Position numbers and translations under genes: made by a program. A stretch of DNA of 22,627 bases from ARS1285 sp039796495 (lineage in GTDB: Archaea > Nanobdellota > Nanobdellia > Pacearchaeales > GW2011-AR1): the NCBI GenBank assembly GCA_039796495.1, contig JBDKJQ010000010.1, positions 1 to 22,627 of the forward strand, written 5' to 3'. The notes beneath the pieces are model-generated. The model had not been told where the DNA came from. It ran no database searches and saw only the letters and a list, made by a program, of their open reading frames with translations. This document shows positions 7,042 to 14,506 of the stretch, one piece after another. Each line of letters begins with the position of its first letter. Position 1 is the stretch's first letter.

Positions 7042-7431
7042 ATGATAAAAAAAATCGCAGTGTTTATGATGCTCGGGATGTTTATTTCCCTGATAAGTGT
7101 GAATGCGGTGAGTGCCGGGAATTTATGCAAAGGTTCTGACGGTTATTGGCGCGCGTGTTCAACAACGGCGGTCGGCTCTACCACTTCTACTGCGTTTACC
7201 TATGGCAATAATTACAACCATCATTATGCGGTCAAGCCCAGCTATTCCAAATATTATACGGTGAATTATGACATGGATTATAGCACGGAGTATAAACAAG
7301 GATATTTTGGCTATGACAGTTTCCGTTATTATCCAAATGGATATGATCATGCGTATAATTATGGCTCGTATGGTTCTGAGGAAACTCACTACAGTTCAAC
7401 GTATGAAGTAAAACAGGGACTTCGTCATTAA
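7042..7431 (+). CDS. Secreted Tyr-rich small protein, family member 3
   Basis: This 129-aa protein has a signal peptide (MIKK start, cleavage plausible after Val-Ser-Ala at 25) and then C29-x4-G-Y-W-x2-C39, the same spacing as in the two upstream genes. A Thr/Ser-rich stretch follows (about 40-52). The rest is rich in Tyr (about 20 of 104 mature residues), Asn, His and Gly. It ends in a basic RH. It has its own promoter and converges on the Mre11-like gene with an 8-nt gap. Three adjacent genes with the same Cys motif but little other similarity point to old tandem duplication with fast divergence of the Tyr-rich part. Confidence 0.78.
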   Translation: MIKKIAVFMMLGMFISLISVNAVSAGNLCKGSDGYWRACSTTAVGSTTSTAFTYGNNYNHHYAVKPSYSKYYTVNYDMDYSTEYKQGYFGYDSFRYYPNGYDHAYNYGSYGSEETHYSSTYEVKQGLRH

Positions 7432-7439
7432 TTTTTAAT

Positions 7440-8621
7440 TTACAGATCAAGCTTGAGTAATTTACTCAATTCTGAGAAGAGGCGGGATTCAAAAATTGCC
7501 GATTTCTCATCTTCCTGTTTTTCCATGGGCAGAATGTCCATCAATTGAATGATAAGCTCATTAAATGATGAGGGATTCTCTTTTCGGTATTTTTCTATCA
7601 AGATCTCTTCTATCTTTTCACGGTCTTTCTGCAATTCCACTTTCAATTCTTTTTTTTCTGTTTCTAACTGCGAGGTATTTTTCAGAAATGAGAAGGCGCC
7701 TGTTTTTTCAATATGTTCCTCAATCTGTTTATTATTAATGTCAGATGCTTTTCCTACGGTTATGTCTCCATAGACTTTCAGAAGGACTATCTTATCTTTT
7801 AAATCTCTTTTGCCGAGCTCTTCGATAATTTTCTGGGTTGCGGTCAGGGCATTGTCTATCTCGACGGGAATATACACAATATCTTTCAGGCGAACTTCTT
7901 TTTTTGTCACTTTAATATAGCCGTTAACCTCCACCAGATAAAAGCTCCCGCATTCCAACTCTTCCAGTTCCTTGAAATTATTGGGAAACAGCGGACCGCC
8001 ATAAATCACTTTTTTACCGTTGAAATCTTTTTCATAGTCGATATGAACATGGCCGAGCGCGTAATAGTCTGCCTTTGGCAATTCTGCTAACGATACTGAT
8101 TCTATGGGCAGCCCTTCTGCAACCTCTTTGAGTGTTGTGTGCAGCATGAGTATCCTGAAATTTTTTTCATAGGGCTCTCTTATTTTAATTTTTTTTATTG
8201 ATCTTACTTCCAATGAAGACTTTTTTCCGGGATAGCCATAAATGTGGATTGTCTGATATTTTGATGGCTGGAGAATCACTTCCTCTTCACTTTCTTCATA
8301 TTTGCAGATTTCACAAAATCCTGCTTTTTCCAGAACATCTAAAAATGTTTTTCCCGAAACTGAGTAGTCATGACTTCCTGCAATTAAAAACGATTTTATC
8401 CCTGCGTCTCTTAATTTTTTAAATGCTGCAAAGGTATCCTTGAGTGTTTCTATGGGGGGAAACGCCGAATCAAATAAATCTCCTGCGAACAAGACGAAAT
8501 CCACTTTTTCCTCAACGCAGGTTTGGATCGCTGTTTGGAATGTTTGCATGTTTAATTGTTGCAATTCCGGCTGCCGCCATCCTCCCAAATGACTGTCGGC
8601 AATATGTGCGAATTTCACCAT
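7440..8621 (-). CDS. Mre11/SbcD-like DNA repair nuclease
   Basis: Counting from the chosen Met at 8621 (393 aa), the phosphoesterase motifs are D9-x-H11, A46-G47-D48, G82-S83-H84-D85, H161 and G190-H191-x-H193. This is the set found in Mre11/SbcD, the nuclease that with Rad50/SbcC opens double-strand break ends. The capping domain (about 200-300) is followed by a helical Lys/Glu-rich region (about 315-370) and a C-terminal amphipathic helix, as in Rad50-binding tails. GSHD replaces the usual GNHD. The ORF could start 32 codons earlier, but that extension is not family-like. MVKFAHIADSHLG starts as family members do and has an AGAGGT-like Shine-Dalgarno sequence just upstream. No rad50 lies in the window. 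Confidence 0.85.
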   Translation of the reverse strand: MVKFAHIADSHLGGWRQPELQQLNMQTFQTAIQTCVEEKVDFVLFAGDLFDSAFPPIETLKDTFAAFKKLRDAGIKSFLIAGSHDYSVSGKTFLDVLEKAGFCEICKYEESEEEVILQPSKYQTIHIYGYPGKKSSLEVRSIKKIKIREPYEKNFRILMLHTTLKEVAEGLPIESVSLAELPKADYYALGHVHIDYEKDFNGKKVIYGGPLFPNNFKELEELECGSFYLVEVNGYIKVTKKEVRLKDIVYIPVEIDNALTATQKIIEELGKRDLKDKIVLLKVYGDITVGKASDINNKQIEEHIEKTGAFSFLKNTSQLETEKKELKVELQKDREKIEEILIEKYRKENPSSFNELIIQLMDILPMEKQEDEKSAIFESRLFSELSKLLKLDL

Positions 8622-8655
8622 GTTTTTTACCTCTTGTAGTAGAGAGCGAATGAGG

Positions 8656-8666
8656 TTATATAAAAA
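8656..8666 (-). promoter_or_regulatory. TATA box of the Mre11-like gene
   Basis: A TTTTTATATAA box on the minus strand would place the transcript start near 8635. This gives a short leader of about 14 nt holding AAGAGGT before the ATG at 8621. Confidence 0.55.
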
Positions 8667-8720
8667 TAGTGGTGATGAACATGCAGGAGGTTTAATCTTT
8701 CTAGAATAAACAACCAATAG

Positions 8721-8730
8721 ATTTTTTAAC
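8721..8730 (+). promoter_or_regulatory. TATA box of the vapBC operon
   Basis: ATTTTTTAAC is centred about 25 nt before the ATG at 8751. This favours that start over the ATG at 8742. Confidence 0.5.
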
Positions 8731-8750
8731 TTGGTTTACTCATGATTCTT

Positions 8751-8948
8751 ATGGCTCAAGAACACCTAGATACAAGAAGGATAACTGAAGAATTAAATTC
8801 TTTAAAGAAGAAAATAAATCAGATAGAGATAGCGGTTGCTCAAGAAAAAAAAGATAATATATTACGAGAGATGTTTGGAACGTTTAAATTTGATAAGCCT
8901 GTAGAAGAAGTTATGGAAGAAATAGATAAAGATTTGTATAATGACTGA
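8751..8948 (+). CDS. VapB-type antitoxin, helical, no obvious DNA-binding domain
   Basis: This 65-aa acidic protein precedes a PIN-domain gene and overlaps it by 8 nt, the usual antitoxin-toxin arrangement. Residues about 5-30 form a likely coiled-coil (Glu-Glu-Leu-x-x-Leu-Lys-Lys-Lys-Ile pattern). The C-terminal part (MFGTFKFDKPVEEVMEEID) resembles the toxin-binding tails of archaeal VapB-like proteins. I see no ribbon-helix-helix or AbrB/SpoVT fold, so how it autoregulates, if it does, is unclear. An upstream ATG at 8742 would add three residues. The family label comes mainly from context. Confidence 0.75.
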   Translation: MAQEHLDTRRITEELNSLKKKINQIEIAVAQEKKDNILREMFGTFKFDKPVEEVMEEIDKDLYND

Positions 8949-9312
8949 TGATATCTTTGTATTTGATACTTATGCTATTGTAGAAATAATAGAGGGAAAT
9001 AAAAAATATGAGCATTATTTGGATAAAGAAATATTAATCAACAGCTTTATTTTTGCGGAAATTTGTTATTTTCTTATAAGAAAGGGATATCCAAACGCTG
9101 ATGAGTATCTGGATAGATATAAAAAATTTATTTTTGACATAGATTCAGATATTATCAAAAAAGCTATGGACTTTAGATACCGAAATAAACATACAGAGAT
9201 GTCAATGACTGATTGTATTTCTTATATTCAGGCAAAAGAGCTTGGAATAAGGTTTCTCACCGGCGATAAGGAGTTTGAGAATATGGAACATGTTGAGTTT
9301 GTAAAAAAGTAA
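8941..9312 (+). CDS. vapC: PIN-domain ribonuclease toxin, VapC family
   Basis: The 123-aa protein has the four acidic residues of the PIN active site: D9 (FDTYA), E40 (FAEICY), D91 (MTDCIS) and D109 (TGDKEF). Its length is typical for VapC. It is expected to be a Mg-dependent RNase, by family often cutting tRNA or rRNA, held inactive by the antitoxin encoded just upstream. The 8-nt overlap implies translational coupling. It ends directly against the convergent methyltransferase gene, with no spacer and no clear terminator. The assignment is firm; the RNA target is unknown. Confidence 0.9.
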   Translation: MTDDIFVFDTYAIVEIIEGNKKYEHYLDKEILINSFIFAEICYFLIRKGYPNADEYLDRYKKFIFDIDSDIIKKAMDFRYRNKHTEMSMTDCISYIQAKELGIRFLTGDKEFENMEHVEFVKK

Positions 9313-9867
9313 TCATTTCCAAAACTCATAGACAAACAGCTCCTCAAAAAATAATTTTTTTGATGCCTGCAGTTCATATTGGTATTTCATCTCACGCGCT
9401 TTCTTTAAGACGATGTGCGGCTTGCTCAGTGAAGAAAAGAGAAGCAGAATTTTTCCTTTTTTTTGCAGATGTATTTTGGCTTGCTCTAAGAATTTTATTA
9501 TGATCTCGTATCCTTTTTTCCCGGCAGTTGTTTGCAATTTGCTGTCTTGCGGCTCTCGCTTGTCTTCTGGAAGATAGGGCGGATTGAAAATAATAAGATC
9601 GAATTTTTTATTTTTTAGCTTTGAGTTGGAAAACAAATCTGAGTGTATTGCCTTTATCTTTTGTTTTTGTAGATGTGTTACTGCTTCTTTATTTATATCG
9701 ACGGCAGTGATGTTTTTGAAATTATTTTCTTTGCAGGTCTGCATTAAAATTCCTGAGCCTGATCCCATGTCGAGGATATCTATTTTTTTATTTTTTATTT
9801 TTTTCAGATATTTTTTTAGAACTTCCTGCAAAAGGTATGAATCGTCAGAAGGCTGGTAGATGGACAT
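9313..9867 (-). CDS. HemK/Mtq2-type protein-glutamine N5-methyltransferase
   Basis: The 184-aa protein starts with YQPSDDSYLL, the N-terminal signature of the archaeal/eukaryotic Mtq2-like branch. It has the SAM-binding motif DMGSGSG (33-39), an acidic residue ending beta-2 (AVDIN, 55-59) and the NPPY active-site motif at 95-98. This set marks methyltransferases that modify the GGQ glutamine of class-1 release factors. The short length without the bacterial PrmC N-terminal helical domain fits the archaeal form. It lies 2 nt downstream of a membrane-protein gene on the same strand, so the two may be co-transcribed. Other N6-adenine or glutamine methylases share NPPY; the N-terminus favours Mtq2. 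Confidence 0.87.
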   Translation of the reverse strand: MSIYQPSDDSYLLQEVLKKYLKKIKNKKIDILDMGSGSGILMQTCKENNFKNITAVDINKEAVTHLQKQKIKAIHSDLFSNSKLKNKKFDLIIFNPPYLPEDKREPQDSKLQTTAGKKGYEIIIKFLEQAKIHLQKKGKILLLFSSLSKPHIVLKKAREMKYQYELQASKKLFFEELFVYEFWK

Positions 9868-9869
9868 AG

Positions 9870-10316
9870 TTATCCTGCAAGAAAACCTATAATCTGTTCT
9901 TTGAACATAATTGTTGTTATCAATATTCCAATGAGGACGAGTAACACAATAAGAAGAATAATCTCTTTTGTATACCTCTTTTTTGGCTTTTCTGGGGTCG
10001 TAGCCGCTTGATTTGTTTGGGTTGATTTTTGAGGAGAAGCTTCTATGGTTGGTGTCTTAAAAAAATGAAGTTTTTTCAGGAAAGAAATTGGAGATGATGC
10101 TGCAGGCATAAGTGGTGCGATATTTTGTGTAGGCAATAGCTGTTCATCTTTTTTTGGTTCTAATAGGGGGATTGCTCCTTGGCCGACAAATTGCGAGGCT
10201 TCTTTTACTTCCTGGGCGTTATACCCTGAATTAATAAGAATACTCATTGCCTGGTCAAGCGGCTCACCCCGCTGGACAGCATTATGCAAGGCAGTGATTA
10301 TATTTTCATTTACCAT
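9870..10316 (-). CDS. Small C-terminally anchored membrane protein, UBA-like N-terminus
   Basis: I do not recognise a named family. From the Met at 10316 (148 aa), residues 1-45 form a helical domain in which a SGYNAQEV turn sits between helices, similar in pattern to UBA/CUE-type three-helix folds. A long Pro/Gln/Thr-rich linker follows, then a basic KKRYTKE segment and one transmembrane helix (about 121-140) near the C-terminus. The likely topology is a cytoplasmic N-terminus with a tail anchor. I chose this start over one 25 codons upstream because a TATA box lies 26-28 nt before it. The two-nucleotide gap to the methyltransferase suggests one transcript. Confidence 0.72.
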   Translation of the reverse strand: MVNENIITALHNAVQRGEPLDQAMSILINSGYNAQEVKEASQFVGQGAIPLLEPKKDEQLLPTQNIAPLMPAASSPISFLKKLHFFKTPTIEASPQKSTQTNQAATTPEKPKKRYTKEIILLIVLLVLIGILITTIMFKEQIIGFLAG

Positions 10317-10340
10317 CTTTTTGTTAAATAGGGAGTATAA

Positions 10341-10348
10341 TTTAAATA
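10341..10348 (-). promoter_or_regulatory. TATA box of the tail-anchored protein gene
   Basis: TATTTAAA on the minus strand is centred about 28 nt before the ATG at 10316. It probably also drives the methyltransferase gene downstream. Confidence 0.6.
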
Positions 10349-10378
10349 CATATCGAAATCGTCTCTGTAAGAAAAGAA

Positions 10379-10385
10379 TTTTATA
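10379..10385 (+). promoter_or_regulatory. TATA box of the amine oxidase gene
   Basis: TTTTATA is centred 25 nt before the ATG at 10407. The ATG at 10403 opens only a four-codon frame. Confidence 0.5.
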
Positions 10386-10406
10386 CTGCAAAGCCTATTT
10401 CTATGA

Positions 10407-11693
10407 ATGGTGCATAATCCTATACGAACTGATGTTTTGATTGTCGGGGCAGGTGCGTGCGGTTTAGTTGCTGCACGAACACTTGCACAGGCAGGAAAAA
10501 AAGTGATCCTTCTTGAAGCGAGAAATAGAATCGGTGGAAGAATTTTTCCGCTTGATACCTCTGAATTTGGGTATTTTGCAGAGGGTGGTGCTGAATTTGT
10601 CCATGGGAGTGCGCCTCTCACCAGGAAACTTATCAGAGAAGCAGGATTAACGTATGTTCCGGAGGAGGGAGACATTTGGAGTGTGCGAGAAGGGAATCTG
10701 AGTTTATACGATACTTTCATGGATAAACATCCGCTCCTCAATGAAAAACTTAAAGCATTAAAAAAAGATATTCCTATTCTTGATTTTCTTGAGAATTCTT
10801 TTCCCGGTAAAAAACACGAATCCTTTCGAAATTCTATTCTCAAAATTGTTGAAGGATATGAGGCTGCTGACCCGCGTTTTATGAGCACATTCTCACTCAG
10901 AGATAGTTGGTTAAGCAAAGACAGCTGGGATGATGGAAAAATTAAAGAAGGATATGGGGCACTGCTTAGTTTTCTTGAACGTGAGTGTAAAAAATATGGG
11001 AGCACCATATATTTGAACTCTTGCGTTACTTCTGTGAAATTTGATAAGGGCATTGTTGAAACAAAAACTGCTGATGCTGTCTATGAGTCTTCCCAGATCA
11101 TCATCACTGTTCCGCTTCCGGTGTTAAAAGACATACACTTTAGTCCTGACATTCCTCGCACGTTAGATGCAGTCTCACGGATCGGTTTTGGGACAGCGAT
11201 AAAGCTTGTTCTTCGATTTAAGAATCGATGGTGGATAGATGCGTGCGGTAAAGATTTAAGCAAACTGCTTTTTCTTTTAAGCAACGAGGCATTTATGACC
11301 TGGTGGACACATTATCCTGAGATTAATCCTGTACTTATCGGCTGGATGGCTGGACCGGCAGCTGCAAAAAATAAACATACCTCGTCGGAAAAATTATTGG
11401 AGATGGGTCTTACTTCTCTTTCACGTATTTTTAAGATTGATACAAATTTACTTATGAAAGAATTGGTGTCTTCACACGTTATCAATTGGGGAGCAGATCC
11501 TTTTGTGCAGGGAGCGTATAGTTATACAACTCTTGATACTCAAAAAGCACGAGCAGTAGTAGCAGAACCGTTGCATCATACTGTTTTCTTTGCAGGAGAA
11601 GCTCTTTATTCACAAAATAGCTCGACTGTTGAAGCTGCATTTGGCAGCGGTATTGAAACCGCACAGAATATATTAAAACTTTCAAGAAAATAA
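10407..11693 (+). CDS. FAD-dependent amine oxidase family protein
   Basis: The 428-aa protein has an N-terminal dinucleotide-binding fold: DVLIVGAGACG with G14-x-G16-x-x-G19, a beta-2 glutamate (E37), then R-x-G-G-R at 41-45, as in monoamine oxidases. A GAEFVHG segment follows near residue 62. The C-terminus has the second FAD motif (FFAGEALYSQ...STVEAAFGSG, about 394-416), also typical of the flavin amine oxidase family. It should oxidise an amine or a similar C-N bond with FAD and make H2O2; the substrate is unknown. No signal peptide is visible. The gene is monocistronic and divergent from the tail-anchored protein gene. Related families (protoporphyrinogen oxidase, phytoene desaturase) share the fold. 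Confidence 0.87.
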   Translation: MVHNPIRTDVLIVGAGACGLVAARTLAQAGKKVILLEARNRIGGRIFPLDTSEFGYFAEGGAEFVHGSAPLTRKLIREAGLTYVPEEGDIWSVREGNLSLYDTFMDKHPLLNEKLKALKKDIPILDFLENSFPGKKHESFRNSILKIVEGYEAADPRFMSTFSLRDSWLSKDSWDDGKIKEGYGALLSFLERECKKYGSTIYLNSCVTSVKFDKGIVETKTADAVYESSQIIITVPLPVLKDIHFSPDIPRTLDAVSRIGFGTAIKLVLRFKNRWWIDACGKDLSKLLFLLSNEAFMTWWTHYPEINPVLIGWMAGPAAAKNKHTSSEKLLEMGLTSLSRIFKIDTNLLMKELVSSHVINWGADPFVQGAYSYTTLDTQKARAVVAEPLHHTVFFAGEALYSQNSSTVEAAFGSGIETAQNILKLSRK

Positions 11694-11718
11694 AATACGA
11701 TCCAAGATTCATATAATC

Positions 11719-11726
11719 TTATAAAT
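11719..11726 (+). promoter_or_regulatory. TATA box of the 11747 gene
   Basis: TTATAAAT is centred about 25 nt before the ATG at 11747, favouring that ATG over the GTG codon just before it. Confidence 0.55.
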
Positions 11727-11746
11727 GGTATTTACCTCCATGTGTG

Positions 11747-12049
11747 ATGATCGAACTTGAAGGATTAGTAAAAACATTAATGGAATGTTCATTAAGAGAG
11801 GCATTTTCTGATACCTTAGATCAAGGCGTTTCTCGAGCAGGAATAGTTGTTTTATATAAAGATGACTCTACCATAAGAGCAGAAATTGGAATTCCTTATA
11901 CGATTTCTGCGGGCAATCTTGTTATGGGACCTCATCTAAAAAATATGCATACAAGTCCTCCGAAAGATTATGATTCAAGGAAAGTATTAATACCCATAGA
12001 TTCTATTGGGAGTTTCCAAAGAATTGAATTAGATTTATCTTCTGAATAA
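11747..12049 (+). CDS. Unknown 100-aa protein
   Basis: No family is recognised. The N-terminal 25 residues look helical. A beta-rich part follows (GIVVLY, TIRAEIGI, KVLIPID), so a small alpha/beta fold is likely. There is no signal peptide, membrane segment or metal motif. It is monocistronic, lies between the amine oxidase and the convergent RNase J gene, and ends 5 nt from the latter. The TATA spacing and a plain N-terminus (MIELEG) set the start. Confidence 0.65.
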   Translation: MIELEGLVKTLMECSLREAFSDTLDQGVSRAGIVVLYKDDSTIRAEIGIPYTISAGNLVMGPHLKNMHTSPPKDYDSRKVLIPIDSIGSFQRIELDLSSE

Positions 12050-12054
12050 ATTAT

Positions 12055-13398
12055 TTACTCGATGTCGACATATTTATGATTTCTTACCAGATGCAGATAC
12101 TTTGGTTTGTAACCGATCTCTTCTGCTAATTTGATCATAGGCATGGTTTTGTCAGGGCCGCCATGCGCAGGAATGATATGCTCTGGACTTATCATGTTCA
12201 CGAAATCTCGTAAGTCTTCCCGTCCTGCATGGCCGCTTACGTGAATATTATTGAAAATTCTCACTCCTCTTTTTTTTAATTTACTATCTAATTTTTCCCT
12301 GTTTTCAATGTTTGTTTTCGTCGGGATTATCGATGAAGAAAATACGACGTGATCCTGATTGCGAAACTGGAACGGCAGTTTGTTTCGCGTCAATCGGTCA
12401 AGCATACTTCCAGGCTCTCCCTGATGACCGGTGCATACAACCATATATTCACTGCGATTCGCGTTTATCTTTTGTATTTTCTTTTCCAAGTGTTTTCGAT
12501 AGCTTACCATCTCAATATCATTGCGGAATGGACAGAGATTTATCCTTGTAGCAGAACCAACATATTTGTTCAGACTTCTTCCCAAAAAAACAATTTTTCT
12601 GTTTAATTGCTTTCCAAAATCTGTGATAGATTTTAAACGCGCAATATGAGATGAGAATGTTGAAACAAACAGTCCTTTTCCCTGACTGCTTGTTGAAAGC
12701 AATACCTCTTCCAGCATTGCGCGCGCTACTTTCTCACTCGCTGTTTTTCTTTCATCACCGGAATACAATGAGTCAACAATTAACACTTTCACTCCCAGTT
12801 TTCCAATTTCTTTGAGCTTTTCATAGTTCGGCTTTTGTCCGAGGACAGGATTGTTATCGAATTTAAAATCGTTTGAATACAACACCACTCCCTGCGGTGT
12901 GTGCAATGCAATCAATGATGACTGAATTGTTGAGTGAGTGATGTGTATGAAATCAACTTTATAGCTTCTGTTTTTTCCTCGAACGGTGTATGTTGAATTT
13001 GGCTGGACTGCGATCAGTTTGTTTCTTGGCTGTATGTTCTCATCTTCAAATAATGTTTTTAATACCTGTATTGTAAATGGTGTTGCGATGATATCTGCAT
13101 TATAGCGATGCGCAAGAAATGGCAATCCTCCAATATGATCGAGGTGTGCATGAGACGGAATAATTGCTCGTACTTTGCTTCGTAACCCAAGACGGTCAAT
13201 GATAAGATCGTCAGGCACTGCGCCGATCGCCCGCAATTTTTTTTCGGTGTAGGCTTTTTCTGCCTCTTCCAGTTCAACAATCGGAGGAAGGTAAAGCCCG
13301 CAATCAAAAATAATAACATCTTCTCCTAAATCAACAGCAGTCATGTTTCTGCCTACTTCATCAAATCCGCCGATTGGAATTATTCTCAATTTATTCAT
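12055..13398 (-). CDS. rnj: Archaeal RNase J (metallo-beta-lactamase/beta-CASP ribonuclease)
   Basis: From the Met at 13398 (447 aa), the protein has the zinc-ligand motif HAHLDH (83-88), a further His at 155 in a HSTIQSS segment, Asp177 in SNDFKFD, and late motifs HVSGHAG and PAHGG as the beta-CASP and C-terminal metal motifs. The N-terminus (RIIPIGGFDEVGRN) matches RNase J/aRNase J openings. It should be a 5'-to-3' exoribonuclease (possibly also an endonuclease) for mRNA and rRNA, the opposite polarity to the exosome encoded 7 kb away. The ORF could extend 39 codons upstream, but into sequence that is not family-like. A short leader with GAGT precedes the ATG. The end is plain, without the bacterial C-terminal domain. 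Confidence 0.92.
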   Translation of the reverse strand: MNKLRIIPIGGFDEVGRNMTAVDLGEDVIIFDCGLYLPPIVELEEAEKAYTEKKLRAIGAVPDDLIIDRLGLRSKVRAIIPSHAHLDHIGGLPFLAHRYNADIIATPFTIQVLKTLFEDENIQPRNKLIAVQPNSTYTVRGKNRSYKVDFIHITHSTIQSSLIALHTPQGVVLYSNDFKFDNNPVLGQKPNYEKLKEIGKLGVKVLIVDSLYSGDERKTASEKVARAMLEEVLLSTSSQGKGLFVSTFSSHIARLKSITDFGKQLNRKIVFLGRSLNKYVGSATRINLCPFRNDIEMVSYRKHLEKKIQKINANRSEYMVVCTGHQGEPGSMLDRLTRNKLPFQFRNQDHVVFSSSIIPTKTNIENREKLDSKLKKRGVRIFNNIHVSGHAGREDLRDFVNMISPEHIIPAHGGPDKTMPMIKLAEEIGYKPKYLHLVRNHKYVDIE

Positions 13399-13428
13399 CT
13401 TTTTTACTCTTGTAAAATGAAATTGCGG

Positions 13429-13436
13429 TTTAAATA
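13429..13436 (-). promoter_or_regulatory. TATA box of the RNase J gene
   Basis: On the minus strand TATTTAAA is centred about 34 nt before the ATG at 13398, giving a leader of about 8 nt. It lies in the 67-nt gap after the regulator gene. Confidence 0.5.
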
Positions 13437-13465
13437 GATTTGGATTTCTTGATAAAATAGAACTT

Positions 13466-14416
13466 TTAATCATTCTCTGCAAGCGGAAGATAGAATTTTT
13501 TATGTATCCTTTCACTTTTCATTATCCGATAATTGTCAATCGGAAAACTTACCCGTATGTCTTTGATTATGTTTGTCTGGTCAACATCTTCGACAATGAT
13601 TGCAATCTGGTATTCTCCTATCAATCTAAAAAGCTTCACGATGTTTCTGTTATTTTTTGCATAATCTTCAAATTTGTCAATCTCAAGAATTCCCTCGCCA
13701 AAAAATTTCAGCAGAATGATCTGGCGATGGATATCGAGCTTCGCATTATTTATTATTGCAGTGTACCCTTTGATTATGTTTCTTTTTTCAAGGTCTCTTT
13801 TTATAGTGATCACTGATTTTATTGGAATGAGTGTGGATTCTGCTATGTCTACTAGCTTTTCGTCAGGGCTTTTGATTAACTCGCGCAAAATTTTTTCTTC
13901 CTGTTCGGTTATCTCTACTCTTTCATTATCCTCACACAGTATTTTATCAGAAAAATCAAATTTTTGTATGAGGTAATTCTTGTTATATTCATGAACGGTT
14001 ATGACTGGATATACAAAGACCACTCTCATCTTTTTTGAGAAACGGTTAATCAGTTCTGCGTTTGTTCTGCTGAATGCCGAAAGCGTGGGGGTGATATATT
14101 CAATAATAAAGTCAATTCCCTCTTTGCACTCTTCAATACCAACTATTGCAGGAATTGTTTTCAGTTCATCGAGAATTTCTTTTTTTGTTTCAGGATCGGT
14201 TTTTATCAGGTTTATTCCGACGAGAACTGCTAAATGCCCAAATTTCACTGGATCAACAACGGTTGACAACGATTCTATCATCTTTTTCTTTTTTAAGTTG
14301 GCAAGAAGATAAAACGCCGACTGCTGGCTTGCCCCTATTTTTTTCCCCAGCTCTTTTGTTGTTATCCGTGCATTTTTTGTATATTCAAAGAGCAGGCTTT
14401 TAATTTTTGACTTCAT
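13466..14416 (-). CDS. Double Lrp/AsnC-like transcriptional regulator
   Basis: The 316-aa protein contains two tandem copies of a winged helix-turn-helix plus a ligand-binding-like alpha/beta domain. Copy 1 has its HTH at about 1-50 (ITTKELGKKIGASQQSAFYLLANLKKKKMI), with a beta-alpha-beta part to about 150. Copy 2 has its HTH at about 168-220 (LVDIAESTLIPIKSVITIKRDLEKRNIIKGY) and an alpha/beta part to the end. This is the Lrp/AsnC layout duplicated in one chain. It is divergent from the subtilase gene across 90 nt, so it may regulate itself, that protease, or the RNase J gene 67 nt downstream. The start at 14416 is set by the TATA box; a longer form from 14461 would read through the promoter. 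Confidence 0.82.
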   Translation of the reverse strand: MKSKIKSLLFEYTKNARITTKELGKKIGASQQSAFYLLANLKKKKMIESLSTVVDPVKFGHLAVLVGINLIKTDPETKKEILDELKTIPAIVGIEECKEGIDFIIEYITPTLSAFSRTNAELINRFSKKMRVVFVYPVITVHEYNKNYLIQKFDFSDKILCEDNERVEITEQEEKILRELIKSPDEKLVDIAESTLIPIKSVITIKRDLEKRNIIKGYTAIINNAKLDIHRQIILLKFFGEGILEIDKFEDYAKNNRNIVKLFRLIGEYQIAIIVEDVDQTNIIKDIRVSFPIDNYRIMKSERIHKKFYLPLAEND

Positions 14417-14440
14417 TTTTATAGTAACACTCTTTTTTTG

Positions 14441-14448
14441 TATATAAA
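14441..14448 (-). promoter_or_regulatory. TATA box of the Lrp-like regulator gene
   Basis: TTTATATA on the minus strand is centred about 28 nt before the ATG at 14416. It lies in the 90-nt divergent region shared with the subtilase promoter. Confidence 0.6.
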
Positions 14449-14479
14449 GGTTGCTTCGCAAAATTTCGACACTTAGTTT

Positions 14480-14488
14480 TTTATATTA
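14480..14488 (+). promoter_or_regulatory. TATA box of the subtilase gene
   Basis: TTTATATTA is centred 23 nt before the ATG at 14507, only about 40 nt from the divergent regulator's own box. One protein bound between them could affect both. Confidence 0.55.
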
Positions 14489-14506
14489 TGATTTCATATT
14501 GTATCC

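Noticed and set aside
8622..8717. 32-codon N-terminal extension of the Mre11-like protein
   Set aside because: The extension is not family-like, spans the TATA box, and the internal ATG has a ribosome binding site and the expected first residues.
10310..11053. Long minus-strand frame (247 codons) opposite the amine oxidase gene
   Set aside because: It is the antisense shadow of a clear FAD enzyme, has no family-like motifs, and overlaps the start of the real minus-strand gene at 10316.
13399..13515. 39-codon N-terminal extension of RNase J
   Set aside because: It runs through the promoter and into the 3' end of the regulator gene, while family members start at MNKLRIIPIGG-like sequence.
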